A stretch of 44,032 bases of DNA from positions 1 to 44,032 of the forward strand of contig NZ_VDGI01000007.1 in the NCBI RefSeq assembly GCF_006861825.1, written 5' to 3'. The position numbers were made by a program, and so were the translations under genes. Positions 10,320 through 18,152 of this stretch are shown piece by piece (positions within the stretch are counted from its first letter, which is position 1; each line of letters starts with the position of its first letter). Origin of the DNA: Psychrobacillus vulpis. Its GTDB lineage: Bacteria > Bacillota > Bacilli > Bacillales_A > Planococcaceae. Below the pieces are notes generated by a model. The model had not been told where the DNA came from. It did not search any database and was given only the letters and a program-made list of their open reading frames with translations.

Positions 10320-10964
10320 TTATTTTTCTTTTTGTAATAAAGTAAAAACTTCTTCTTTCACTTGATTCAATTGTTCGGTAAGTACATTGAATTGTTCTAC
10401 TGCTTTTTGTACGACTTTGTTTTGTTCATTAACGTCTTTAACTTTTTCTTGGATAGTACTTACTTGTGCATCATCAGTTATTAGCAGGTTGTATAATTCT
10501 TCTTGTAAATTAGCTAGAGCATTATATTGTTCTGTCAAATTATCATAAGCAGCATATCGATTTTTTAATGCTTCTTCGATTTTTTGTAAATTTGTTCTAT
10601 CTTTCTCATCTTCTGTTTCAGAAATAAGTGTTTCTAGGTTCTTCAGCTTTTCAGAAGCTAATTTAATAGAAGCTGCCTCTTTTTCAACTAGTCCCAAACG
10701 TTCTTCTAATAGCTTTGCAGTAGCATCCACTTGTTTTGTCAATTCTTCTTTTTGATCTTTCGTTAACTCCATCATACTTTGAAAATTCGATTGTTCTTTT
10801 TTCTCCATTTCAACTAGTTCTGATTGCACATCTCTATAATCAGACTCTGAATCATATATTTCTGTTAAAATGTTAGATAACTTTTCATCCGTTGATTCTC
10901 CAAAAGAGCATGCCGAAAGTAAAATTACGAAGCTTAATATTACAAAGTATCCCATTTTTTTCAT
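10320..10964 (-). CDS. ykyA: YkyA-like cell-wall binding lipoprotein
   Basis: 214 residues with a lipoprotein signal peptide (KKMGYFVILSFVILLSAC, lipidated Cys near residue 19). The mature part is almost entirely charged coiled coil rich in Glu, Lys, Leu and Gln, as in the YkyA family (putative cell-wall binding lipoproteins of Bacillales). It should be anchored on the outer face of the membrane; its activity is unknown. ATG at 10964 is chosen because GGGAGG lies seven bases upstream; the reading frame is open further up, but without a ribosome binding site. Position directly upstream of pdhA and divergent from def is the same as in B. subtilis. It has its own promoter at 10989-11017. Confidence 0.88.
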   Translation of the reverse strand: MKKMGYFVILSFVILLSACSFGESTDEKLSNILTEIYDSESDYRDVQSELVEMEKKEQSNFQSMMELTKDQKEELTKQVDATAKLLEERLGLVEKEAASIKLASEKLKNLETLISETEDEKDRTNLQKIEEALKNRYAAYDNLTEQYNALANLQEELYNLLITDDAQVSTIQEKVKDVNEQNKVVQKAVEQFNVLTEQLNQVKEEVFTLLQKEK

Positions 10965-10988
10965 AAAGCAACCTCCCATATCCATTTC

Positions 10989-11017
10989 ACTATAATTGTT
11001 CTTGACTTTAAATTCAA
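10989..11017 (-). promoter_or_regulatory. Promoter of ykyA
   Basis: TTGAAT (11017-11012) and TATAGT (10994-10989) on the minus strand with 17-base spacing, about 25 bases upstream of the ykyA start. Confidence 0.6.
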
Positions 11018-11038
11018 CTGACCATTTGGCTGTTTTAG

Positions 11039-11067
11039 TTTAGCAAATGATTATTTTTCGATATAAT
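11039..11067 (+). promoter_or_regulatory. Promoter of def
   Basis: A perfect TATAAT (11062-11067) with TTTAGC (11039-11044) 17 bases upstream. The -35 box is weak. The def start is 31 bases downstream of the -10 box. Confidence 0.55.
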
Positions 11068-11097
11068 AATAATATGAAATATGAAAGGACGATAAAA

Positions 11098-11655
11098 ATG
11101 ATTTTAATGCAAGATATCATTAGAGATGGCCATCCAACTCTACGTAAAAAAACTTCAGAAATGACTTTCCCTTTATCATCAAAAGATCTAAAACTTGCAA
11201 ATGACTTATTAGATTACGTTCGAAATAGTCAAGATGAAGACCTAGTTGAAAAATACAAATTAAGACCGGGAATCGGACTCGCTGCTCCTCAAGTAAATGC
11301 CGAAAAAAGGATGTTCGCATTACATTTGACAGATGAAGATAATAATGTAGTGAGTTTCGTAGCAGTAAACCCCAAAATTATAAGTCACTCAGTAGAAAAA
11401 ACATATATTACAGCAGGCGAGGGTTGTTTATCTGTAGATGAAGTAATTGAAGGGTATGTTCCAAGGTATGCTCGTATAACTGCAACTGGTTTTTATCCAG
11501 ATGGTACACCATTCAAAAAACGTTTAAAAGGCATAGTAGCGATTGCCTTTCAACATGAGTTAGATCATTTAAACGGCATCATGTTCTACGATCATATTAA
11601 TAAAAATAATCCATATGCGGAAATACCTGATTCCACACCATACGATAGATCATAA
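11098..11655 (+). CDS. def: Peptide deformylase
   Basis: 185 residues. The three deformylase motifs are intact: GIGLAAPQ (motif 1), EGCLSV with the metal-binding cysteine (motif 2), and HELDHLNG with the two metal-binding histidines and catalytic glutamate (motif 3). The enzyme removes the formyl group from the N-terminal methionine of new proteins. It resembles the B. subtilis YkrB (DefB) type, including RDGHP near the start and the YDHI ending. ATG at 11098 is chosen: GAAAGGAC lies about eight bases upstream and the protein start matches the family; the frame is open further upstream. It shares a bidirectional terminator with the convergent kinase gene. Confidence 0.96.
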   Translation: MILMQDIIRDGHPTLRKKTSEMTFPLSSKDLKLANDLLDYVRNSQDEDLVEKYKLRPGIGLAAPQVNAEKRMFALHLTDEDNNVVSFVAVNPKIISHSVEKTYITAGEGCLSVDEVIEGYVPRYARITATGFYPDGTPFKKRLKGIVAIAFQHELDHLNGIMFYDHINKNNPYAEIPDSTPYDRS

Positions 11656-11704
11656 AAAATGCAGGCACTCGATCAATAATGACCGAGCTGCCTTGCATTT
11701 TTTA
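11654..11704. terminator. Bidirectional terminator between def and the PfkB kinase gene
   Basis: A long stem, AAAAAATGCA-GGCA-CTCG paired with CGAG-CTGCC-TTGCATTTTTT, with A-runs and T-runs on both sides. It can end transcription from def (plus) and from the convergent kinase gene (minus). Confidence 0.9.
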
Positions 11705-12640
11705 TTCGTATAGATCCTCTAGTCTTGGCATTGCAGTCAATGCCCCAAATTTTGTTGCGCATATTGCTCCAAGTTTGTTACCAAATGAAATATATTCAAT
11801 CCATTCACCTGTTGTTTTTGGTTTACCTTTCAAATGAATCTCTCTAAGTAACCCTGCCATAAATGCATCTCCAGCTCCTGTTGTATCAACTGGTTCTACC
11901 TTTTTTACAGGCACATGTGTTACTTCTCCGTTCATCACGACGTAAGTACCCCTATCCCCAACTGTAATAAGTACGGTAGGTATATGATAACCCCGTAACT
12001 TTTGGATACCTTCTTCTAATGTTTTAGTTTCCATAAGAAAAAACAATTCATCCTCTGTTAATTTTAATAAATCTATATGATCAAAAAAAGAAATGATTGT
12101 TTCTCTACAATTTTTTTCACTTTCCCATCTCAGTGGTCGAATATTTGCATCAAAAGACAACAGCACATCTAGTTCTTTTACTGCTGCAACTATTTGTGTC
12201 GTTGTTTGAAGCGCAACTTTGTGAAATAAAGTTCCTGAGCAAAAATGAAAAACTGAAGCTTTATGGAATGCTTCCTTATCTAAAGTAGAAAATTCTACTT
12301 GAATATGCGGCGTTTCATCTACATAGGCGTGAAAAATCCGATCATTTGTATCAGTTAGATGAACATAAACCCCACTAACTCTTTTTTCTGGAACTATTTT
12401 CGCATATGAAAGATCCACCCCTTCAGAAGCAAGTTCATCTCTTACAAACTTGGAAGTTTCATCATCTCCAGTAATTGTAATAAAAGAAGAAAAAGCTCCA
12501 AGTCTAGAAATGCCGGCCGCTACATTGACGGTTGCTCCTCCTAAAAACTTTGTAAATTGTTTATTAGTTTGATCTTCCGCTATGTAATCTACAAATGCGT
12601 CCCCGAAAATTAACACATGCTTATTTTGTGAGTGAATCAT
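11702..12640 (-). CDS. PfkB-family carbohydrate kinase (fructokinase-like)
   Basis: 312 residues, the usual length of ribokinase/PfkB sugar kinases. Visible are the N-terminal LIFGDAFVDYI, the glycine-rich FLGGATVNVAAGISRLGA (substrate-binding region, about residues 31-49), and the C-terminal signature DTTGAGDAFMAGLL (about 252-265) with the catalytic aspartate and anion hole. The enzyme should phosphorylate a sugar, probably fructose, with ATP, but substrate cannot be fixed from sequence. AAGGAG lies seven bases before the ATG. The gene sits between def and ykrA, where I do not recall a kinase in B. subtilis, so it may be a lineage-specific insertion. Confidence 0.9.
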   Translation of the reverse strand: MIHSQNKHVLIFGDAFVDYIAEDQTNKQFTKFLGGATVNVAAGISRLGAFSSFITITGDDETSKFVRDELASEGVDLSYAKIVPEKRVSGVYVHLTDTNDRIFHAYVDETPHIQVEFSTLDKEAFHKASVFHFCSGTLFHKVALQTTTQIVAAVKELDVLLSFDANIRPLRWESEKNCRETIISFFDHIDLLKLTEDELFFLMETKTLEEGIQKLRGYHIPTVLITVGDRGTYVVMNGEVTHVPVKKVEPVDTTGAGDAFMAGLLREIHLKGKPKTTGEWIEYISFGNKLGAICATKFGALTAMPRLEDLYE

Positions 12641-12686
12641 TTAAAATCTCCTTATGAAAACTTTTATTTTCTGACTAGCCATTTAC

Positions 12687-13463
12687 TTATCGTATTAAAT
12701 TCAATTTTTTTAAAGCGTTTATGAGACCATTTTCCGAAACGTGGTCTGTTACAAATGTCGCGTATTGTTTTAATCCTTCCACTGAATTTCCCATAGCAAC
12801 GCCAGTTCCAACAAATTGAAGCATTTCTAAATCATTTAACCCATCTCCAAATGCGATTGCATCTTCTGGAGATTTACTTAAATGGTTCAGGAGGATTTCA
12901 ATTCCTTTAGCTTTAGACACCCCTTTTGGAAGTACATCACAAGAAACTCTATGCCAACGAACAAACTTTAAGTTCGGAAAAACGTGTTCATATTCTTTTT
13001 GTACTTCTGCGTCGCAAAAGATGAGTGCTTGATGAATATCATTAGTTAAAAAGAAGTTTTCTGCTTTCCGTGGATATGATATTTTTAGCGAGGATATACT
13101 TTCGAATACATCTTGATGCTCTGGAAGATTTGAGACCATCTCATAACTATCCATATAAACTAAAGGTTGATCTCGTACAGTTGCGAAATCTGTTAAGCGT
13201 TGAAGCTCTTTTTTATCGAGTATCCCTTTATGTATGACATTTCCTTTATATTGGACAATCTGCCCATTATAACAGATGAACGAGTCTATGTTTAATTGTT
13301 CTAAAACAAATTTTGCAGTGAATGGAGATCTACCAGTAGATATAACAACCTCGTGCCCATTTTCTTTTGCTTCATCAATTGCTTCTTTTACTCCAACTGG
13401 TATATTTTTATCATTATCTAGAATAGTTCCATCAATATCAAAAAATAATATTTTATTTTCCAT
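12687..13463 (-). CDS. ykrA: Cof-type HAD-IIB phosphatase (YkrA-like)
   Basis: About 258 residues. HAD motifs: FFDIDGTILD (nucleophile Asp and acid/base Asp, residues 7-16), VVISTGRSPF (motif II with Thr), a lysine in the GVSKAKGIEILL stretch (motif III) and GDGLNDLEML (motif IV). The cap is of the C2 (IIB) type between motifs II and III. Such enzymes dephosphorylate sugar phosphates or related cofactors in the cytoplasm; the substrate is unknown. ATG at 13463 has AGGGG seven bases upstream. The neighbourhood (def, rpoY-rnjA) matches that of B. subtilis ykrA. It is divergent from the micro-ORF and rpoY. Confidence 0.9.
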   Translation of the reverse strand: MENKILFFDIDGTILDNDKNIPVGVKEAIDEAKENGHEVVISTGRSPFTAKFVLEQLNIDSFICYNGQIVQYKGNVIHKGILDKKELQRLTDFATVRDQPLVYMDSYEMVSNLPEHQDVFESISSLKISYPRKAENFFLTNDIHQALIFCDAEVQKEYEHVFPNLKFVRWHRVSCDVLPKGVSKAKGIEILLNHLSKSPEDAIAFGDGLNDLEMLQFVGTGVAMGNSVEGLKQYATFVTDHVSENGLINALKKLNLIR

Positions 13464-13514
13464 AAAAAAACCCCTGTCCATAATGCGAATAATTTGACTT
13501 TTCAGCTAGAATCC

Positions 13515-13543
13515 TTTACACAACTCACCATTCTGTATATAAT
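13515..13543 (+). promoter_or_regulatory. Strong promoter of the micro-ORF
   Basis: TTTACA (13515-13520) and a perfect TATAAT (13538-13543) with 17-base spacing. Transcription should start around 13549-13551, just at the ribosome binding site AAGGAG (13551-13556), giving a very short leader. Confidence 0.75.
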
Positions 13544-13565
13544 GAAAAGTAAGGAGTGGGTTGCC

Positions 13566-13637
13566 ATGTTGAAACGCCTGAAAAGGAAATTGTTGAGACG
13601 GCTCGGCGGGATACTCAGAAAAAAAACGATCGCATAA
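13566..13637 (+). CDS. Putative 23-residue cationic peptide
   Basis: ATG at 13566 opens 23 codons ending TAA at 13637. The peptide (LKRLKRKLLRRLGGILRKK in its central part) has five Lys, five Arg and no acidic residue, and would form an amphipathic helix like many membrane-active peptides. Expression signals are good: a TTTACA-17-TATAAT promoter, AAGGAG nine bases before the ATG, and a terminator nine bases after the stop. It is not a family I recognise. Possible roles are a membrane-active or RNA-binding small protein, or a leader peptide controlling rpoY-rnjA downstream. It could also be a spurious frame within a small RNA gene. No function is claimed. Confidence 0.55.
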   Translation: MLKRLKRKLLRRLGGILRKKTIA

Positions 13638-13645
13638 ATTTTTAT

Positions 13646-13676
13646 GCCCTTCAATGTTTGGAGGGCTTTTCTTTAT
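13646..13676 (+). terminator. Terminator between the micro-ORF and rpoY
   Basis: An 8-bp stem, GCCCTTCA with TGGAGGGC (one G-T pair), five-base loop, followed by TTTTCTTTATTTTA. It lies 68 bases before the rpoY start, so it ends the micro-ORF transcript or acts as an attenuator for rpoY-rnjA. Confidence 0.85.
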
Positions 13677-13743
13677 TTTAAATAAATAGCGTGATAATAT
13701 AAAGAGAATTGATTTATTTGAACGTGAAAAAGGAGAGTATAAA

Positions 13744-13953
13744 ATGATTTATAAAGTTTATTATCAAGAAAATGCACTAGAAGTACCAGTTCGCGAAAAC
13801 ACAAAGAGTCTCTACGTAGAAGCAGGATCCGAACGTGAAGTTCGTGCTGCTTTAAAAGATCGAAAGTACAATATCGAATTAATTCAATTGCTTGAAGGTA
13901 ATCATTTAGAATACGAACAAGCAAGCCAGAATTTTAAAGTTGAGAAATTTTAA
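13744..13953 (+). CDS. rpoY: RNA polymerase epsilon subunit
   Basis: 69 residues with the typical opening IYKVYYQ and the segment [17 protein letters not shown] of the RpoY (YkzG, DUF1447) family. This small subunit binds Firmicutes RNA polymerase. AAAGGAGAG lies seven bases before the ATG. The stop is three bases before rnjA, so the two genes are co-transcribed, as in B. subtilis. A possible -10 (TAATAT in GTGATAATATAAAG, about 13691-13704) lies upstream but no clear -35 was found. Confidence 0.95.
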   Translation: MIYKVYYQENALEVPVRENTKSLYVEAGSEREVRAALKDRKYNIELIQLLEGNHLEYEQASQNFKVEKF

Positions 13954-13956
13954 TCT

Positions 13957-15624
13957 ATGAAGTTTGTAAAGAATGATCAAACAGCCGTTTTCGCCCTCGG
14001 CGGACTAGGTGAAATCGGAAAAAACACATATGCAGTACAGTTTCAAGATGAAATTATTTTGATTGATGCTGGTATTAAGTTCCCAGAAGATGATTTATTG
14101 GGAATCGATTATGTTATTCCTGACTATACGTATTTAGTTAAAAATGTAGATAAAATTAAAGGCTTATTTATCACACATGGTCATGAAGATCATATCGGTG
14201 GAATTCCTTATTTATTGAAGCAAATCAATGTTCCAGTTTATGGAGGGAAATTAGCACTTGGTCTTCTTCGCAATAAATTAGAAGAACATGGGTTACTTCG
14301 CCAAACAAAAATGAATGTCATAGAAGAAGATGATGTCGTTAAGTTTAGAAAAACAGCTGTAAGTTTCTTTAGAACGACACATAGTATCCCAGATGCGTTC
14401 GGAATTGTTGTAAAAACACCACCTGGAAATATTGTACACACAGGTGATTTTAAATTTGATTTCACACCTGTTGGAGAACCAGCTAACTTAACAAGAATGG
14501 CTGAAATCGGACGTGACGGTGTACTTTGTCTTCTATCAGATAGCACAAATGCAGAAGTCCCTAATTTTACTATGTCAGAGCGTAAAGTCGGCGAGAGCAT
14601 GGACTCTATTTTCCGAAAAGTAAATGGTCGTATTATCTTTGCTACTTTCGCTTCGAATATTCATAGACTTCAACAAGTAACAGATGCAGCAGTTCATCAT
14701 AATCGTAAAATTGCTGTTTTCGGTAGAAGTATGGATAATGCTATTACAATTGGGCGTGAACTTGGTTACATCACTGCACCAAAAGAAACTTTTGTAGATG
14801 CAAGCGCATTAAATCGTTTACCTGCAAATGAAGTATTAATTTTGTGTACAGGCAGTCAAGGTGAACCGATGGCAGCTCTTTCACGAATTGCAAATGGTAC
14901 ACATCGTCAAATCCAAATTCAGCCAGGAGATACAGTTGTATTTTCTTCATCTCCGATTCCTGGTAATAGAGCAAGTGTTAATCGTACGATTAACTTACTT
15001 TACAGAGCTGGAGCTGAAGTTATCCATGGTTCTTTGAATAATATTCATACATCTGGACATGGTTCGCAAGAAGAGCAAAAACTGATGCTTCGCTTAATGA
15101 AACCGAAATTTTTCATGCCAATTCACGGTGAATATCGAATGCTCAAAATTCATACAGAACTAGCCGTTGATTGTGATGTTCTACAAGAAAACACATTTAT
15201 TATGGAAAATGGCGATGTACTTGCTTTAAGTTCGAATGAAGCACATGTTGCAGGAAGAATTCCTTCAGGAGATGTTTATATCGATGGAAGTGGAATTGGT
15301 GATATTGGCAATATCGTACTTAGAGATAGACGCATTTTATCTGAGGAAGGTTTAGTCATTGTTGTAGTTAGTGCAGATATGGAAAAGAAAAAAATCGTTT
15401 CTGGTCCAGACATTATATCCCGTGGATTCGTATACATGCGTGAGTCAGGGACAATGATAAATGAAGCACAGCAAATGCTAAACAAACATTTACGTCTTAC
15501 TCTTCAAGATAAACCTGCTGAATGGTCTGAGTTAAAAAGTGAAATTACGGATGTTTTAAGTCCATACTTATATGAAAAAACAAAAAGACGTCCAATGATC
15601 TTACCAATTATTATGGAAGTATAA
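13957..15624 (+). CDS. rnjA: Ribonuclease J1
   Basis: 555 residues, almost co-linear with B. subtilis RNase J1. The metallo-beta-lactamase core carries HGHEDHIGG (zinc ligands, about residues 74-82) and HTGDFKFD; the beta-CASP domain has [13 protein letters not shown] [14 protein letters not shown] (about 298-311), [15 protein letters not shown], and PIHGEYRM. It acts as a 5'-3' exonuclease and endonuclease in mRNA decay and rRNA processing. The ATG has only a weak ribosome binding site and starts three bases after the rpoY stop, so translation is probably coupled. A strong terminator follows at 15697-15740. Confidence 0.99.
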   Translation: MKFVKNDQTAVFALGGLGEIGKNTYAVQFQDEIILIDAGIKFPEDDLLGIDYVIPDYTYLVKNVDKIKGLFITHGHEDHIGGIPYLLKQINVPVYGGKLALGLLRNKLEEHGLLRQTKMNVIEEDDVVKFRKTAVSFFRTTHSIPDAFGIVVKTPPGNIVHTGDFKFDFTPVGEPANLTRMAEIGRDGVLCLLSDSTNAEVPNFTMSERKVGESMDSIFRKVNGRIIFATFASNIHRLQQVTDAAVHHNRKIAVFGRSMDNAITIGRELGYITAPKETFVDASALNRLPANEVLILCTGSQGEPMAALSRIANGTHRQIQIQPGDTVVFSSSPIPGNRASVNRTINLLYRAGAEVIHGSLNNIHTSGHGSQEEQKLMLRLMKPKFFMPIHGEYRMLKIHTELAVDCDVLQENTFIMENGDVLALSSNEAHVAGRIPSGDVYIDGSGIGDIGNIVLRDRRILSEEGLVIVVVSADMEKKKIVSGPDIISRGFVYMRESGTMINEAQQMLNKHLRLTLQDKPAEWSELKSEITDVLSPYLYEKTKRRPMILPIIMEV

Positions 15625-15696
15625 GAAAAGCGCCTACTCTAGTTCTGCCTAGGCATCTTAATGACATCTAATTCAGTGCAGTGTATACAAATATAT

Positions 15697-15740
15697 GGCG
15701 AGCTTTCCATCGATTTTTTGGAGGAAAGGCTCGCCTTTTT
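15697..15740 (+). terminator. Terminator of rpoY-rnjA
   Basis: GGCGAGCTTTCC paired with GGAAAGGCTCGCC (one bulged base), followed by TTTTTAGATTT. It lies 72 bases after the rnjA stop. Confidence 0.9.
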
Positions 15741-16058
15741 AGATTTAAACAGACTTATAATTTTAGAACGTAAGTTATTCAGTGGCCTCCCCTTTTAGTA
15801 CATCCTGTCTTTATTGTTTCTGGCAGCACGTCGGCAACCTTATTAACGGATAAGTTTTAAGAGGGATAGGACAAAATGGTGGCACATAATGCATAGTTTG
15901 GAGAAGCGTCCGCTCGCCTCCTGCGGGAATAGCGAGACAGACGAGACCCCACACGTAGCGCTAGCTACGGAGGAGGCTCGACGCTCGCCCGCGGAAAGCG
16001 AGCGGTAAGCTTCGGAAAACAAATTATTTACCAAATGTATATACTTTCTTAATCTATA
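15741..16058. other. Gene-free stretch with repeat remnants
   Basis: After the rnjA terminator the stretch holds a partial head motif (TTCAGTGGCCTCCCC, about 15779-15793), AT-rich filler, and a type B palindromic element at about 15905-16015. No convincing gene is present. Confidence 0.6.
15905..16015. repeat. GC-rich palindromic element, type B (copy 2)
   Basis: Imperfect palindrome from GCGTCCGCTCGCCTCCTGCG through GACAGACGAGACCCC to GCCCGCGGAAAGCGAGCGG and TAAGCTTC. It lacks the AGAATTTAGCGC boundary seen in the copy at 4488-4612. It lies between the convergent rnjA and ktrC terminators. Confidence 0.75.
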
Positions 16059-16060
16059 AA

Positions 16061-16094
16061 AAAAAGCGCCATCCAAACATGGATGGCGTCTTTT
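16061..16094 (-). terminator. Terminator of ktrC
   Basis: GCGCCATCCA (16066-16075) and TGGATGGCGT (16080-16089) form a stem with a four-base loop. On the minus strand it runs into TTTTTTTTATAG. It is 12 bases beyond the ktrC stop. Confidence 0.92.
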
Positions 16095-16101
16095 TCATTT
16101 A

Positions 16102-16761
16102 TTAAGATAGAACTTTCTTTTCAAAGCGATGAATATCAACATCTGCACCGATGATAATAAGTACATCATTCAGTTTTAGTGGTTCATCAACTTGAGGAGA
16201 AACAATAATTTCATTTCCTCTTTTTACAGCTACTATATTGATACCATATCTCGCTCGTATATCTAAATCAATAATGGAATGTCCTGCAATCTTCTCATTA
16301 ACTCTTATTTCTATAATGGAGTGTTCATCTGAAAGCTCTAAATAGTCTAGTACATTATTAGAAATAATGTTATTGGCAATTCGAATCCCCATATCTCGCT
16401 CAGGGTGTACAACCTGGTCTGCTCCAATTTTCCTTAACACCTTTTCATGGTAATCATTTTGTGCTTTAACTGTAATTCTTTTTACTCCAATTTCTTTCAA
16501 CATTAGTGTCGTTAAAATACTGGACTGGATATCGTCACCGATCGCAATAATGACATGTTCAAAGTTACGAATACCAAGAGACTTTAACGCTGCTTCATCT
16601 GTTGTATCCGCTACAACCGCCTGTGTTGCAATTGTTGCAAATTCATCCACTCGTTCTGGTACTATATCAATGGCCATCACATCGGCGCCTTGATTGACTA
16701 GTTCCTTTACAATACTTCCTCCAAATCGACCTAATCCTATGACAACAAATTCTTTTTGCAC
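16102..16761 (-). CDS. ktrC: Potassium uptake regulatory subunit KtrC
   Basis: 219 residues with the two RCK parts of KtrA/KtrC proteins: an N-terminal Rossmann domain with GLGRFGGSIVKEL (nucleotide-binding GxGxxG, residues 8-20) and DTTDEAALKSLGI, and a C-terminal RCK_C domain (about 135-219, DIRARYGINIVAVKRG). It forms a cytoplasmic ring that gates the KtrD-type potassium channel in response to ATP/ADP. Known family members also bind cyclic di-AMP through RCK_C. Closest match by eye is B. subtilis KtrC (YkqB), and it lies beside rnjA as there. No membrane partner is encoded in the window. The start has GGGAGG about seven bases upstream. Confidence 0.94.
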   Translation of the reverse strand: MQKEFVVIGLGRFGGSIVKELVNQGADVMAIDIVPERVDEFATIATQAVVADTTDEAALKSLGIRNFEHVIIAIGDDIQSSILTTLMLKEIGVKRITVKAQNDYHEKVLRKIGADQVVHPERDMGIRIANNIISNNVLDYLELSDEHSIIEIRVNEKIAGHSIIDLDIRARYGINIVAVKRGNEIIVSPQVDEPLKLNDVLIIIGADVDIHRFEKKVLS

Positions 16762-16868
16762 GCCTATACCTCCCTACAATTCGAATGCACTTAGTTTACC
16801 ACAGAGCTCGACTTTCTGCGACGTGCTTAAGCATTAAGTAATCGAAAAATAAGTCAGTTAGGAATTAC

Positions 16869-17318
16869 TTATCTTTTTCGTTCGTTTATCAAAAAGTTTA
16901 ATCGCTTCTCTAACATTCTCATGCCGTTTTCCCCAGACTGATAATGTCTTAGTAATCCTTTTTTATCAAACAAATAATATGCTGGAACATATCGATTTTG
17001 AAAAGTTTTTGTAAGAATTAAATCATGGTCAAGGTATATAGGATTTGTTATTTTCAGTTGATTTGCAGATTCCCTTATTAAACGGACATCCACATCTTCC
17101 TCCGTTAGTGGCATATGAATACTAACTATTTTAAACTTATCATCGTATAAACTTCTCCATTTATTTAATGTCTCACTTGCACCCTTACATAAATTACAGC
17201 TAACCGACCAAAAATGGATAAGTAATGGGACCTCTCCTATAATCCGCTCTTTCTTAACATGTCCATTTAACCATTTCAGATTATCAGGAAATTCAGGTAA
17301 CTCTGTTCTTAACTTCAC
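16869..17318 (-). CDS. ykuV: YkuV-like thiol-disulfide oxidoreductase
   Basis: 149 residues, thioredoxin fold of the TlpA/AhpC type. The active site is CNLC in LIHFWSVSCNLCKGA (about residues 32-46), and the conserved cis-proline lies in RYVPAYYLFD (about 111-120). No signal peptide or membrane segment is visible, so it should be cytoplasmic. The sequence matches B. subtilis YkuV in length and along the chain (opening KLRTELPEF, LNGHVKKE, ending MLEKRLN), where the active site is CHLC. The GTG start at 17318 is preceded by AAGGGGG about ten bases upstream. It is transcribed alone, divergent from the XRE-cupin regulator. Confidence 0.9.
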   Translation of the reverse strand: MKLRTELPEFPDNLKWLNGHVKKERIIGEVPLLIHFWSVSCNLCKGASETLNKWRSLYDDKFKIVSIHMPLTEEDVDVRLIRESANQLKITNPIYLDHDLILTKTFQNRYVPAYYLFDKKGLLRHYQSGENGMRMLEKRLNFLINERKR

Positions 17319-17440
17319 TTATTTCTTCCCCCTTACTGTTTATCTCCACAACTATTGTATGCACATTTCCAAAAATTGACCGTTATTTGATTCAAATGTA
17401 GAGATCTAATCTTCATAATAATTTTTGAAAAAATCCACAT

Positions 17441-17482
17441 AAGTTGTTAAAGTAAACTTAAAGTTGTGTTAAAATAAACTTT
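17441..17482 (+). promoter_or_regulatory. Tandem 20-bp repeat in the promoter of the XRE-pot unit
   Basis: AAGTTGTTAAAGTAAACTTA (17441-17460) is followed at once by AAGTTGTGTTAAAATAAACT (from 17461). The second copy contains the probable -10 region (TTAAAAT). Tandem near-identical half sites over a promoter are what an autoregulating XRE protein would bind; this is inference. Confidence 0.5.
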
Positions 17483-17526
17483 GTTTGAAAATAGGACTCA
17501 TTTCACTTCCAGAGGAGCTTTAAAAT

Positions 17527-18069
17527 ATGCAAATAGGGAAGAAGATTAAACGATTGCGTCTAAAAAAAGGACTCACACAAGAAGAACTAGGAGAAAGAAC
17601 GGATCTTAGTAAAGGATTTATTTCACAACTAGAACGGGATATCAATTCTCCATCTATTGAAACGCTTTTCTCGATTTTAAATGTACTGGGCTCTAAACCA
17701 AAAGACTTTTTTGATGACGAACAAACCCGTACAAAAGTCGTTTATGCTACAGAAGAACAAACAATTTACGAAGATGAAGAAAAGAATTATAAACTACGTT
17801 GGCTTATATCTGAATCCAATGAAAATGAAATGGAACCAGTTCATATTACGCTAGGTAGGAATGGTCAATTTAAGCAATTTGAACCTTCCCTTTCCGAAAC
17901 GTTTATTTATGTTTTACAAGGAAGTGTCAAACTTACACTTGGGAAGCAACAATATACTGCTTCGACTGGGGAATCGATTTATTTTGATGCTTCTGATGAA
18001 CATTTACTTGAGAATGAATCTGAGAGTGAATCGAAAGTTATTTATGTAGTCACAAACTCTTATTTATAA
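17527..18069 (+). CDS. XRE-family regulator with C-terminal cupin domain
   Basis: 180 residues. An XRE helix-turn-helix (about residues 5-60, LRLKKGLTQEELGERTDLSKGFISQLE) is followed by a cupin-2 barrel (about 105-178, with SETFIYVLQGSVKLTLG and GESIYFDASDEH). This domain pair is shared with PuuR and related polyamine or amino-acid regulators. It sits 83 bases upstream of potA in the same direction, so it probably controls the transporter in response to polyamines. AGAGGAGCTT lies about ten bases before the ATG. The tandem repeat at 17441-17482 may be its operator. The ligand is not established. Confidence 0.9.
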   Translation: MQIGKKIKRLRLKKGLTQEELGERTDLSKGFISQLERDINSPSIETLFSILNVLGSKPKDFFDDEQTRTKVVYATEEQTIYEDEEKNYKLRWLISESNENEMEPVHITLGRNGQFKQFEPSLSETFIYVLQGSVKLTLGKQQYTASTGESIYFDASDEHLLENESESESKVIYVVTNSYL

Positions 18070-18152
18070 GAAAAACAGTTAGGTATTTTAACTAGATACA
18101 TTCAATGTAAGAAATATTAACTTTCTTACCAATACAAATTTGGAGGGTAATT

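Noticed and set aside
13673..13924. 83-codon minus-strand ORF opposite rpoY
   Set aside because: A shadow of rpoY, which has an excellent ribosome binding site and a recognised family.
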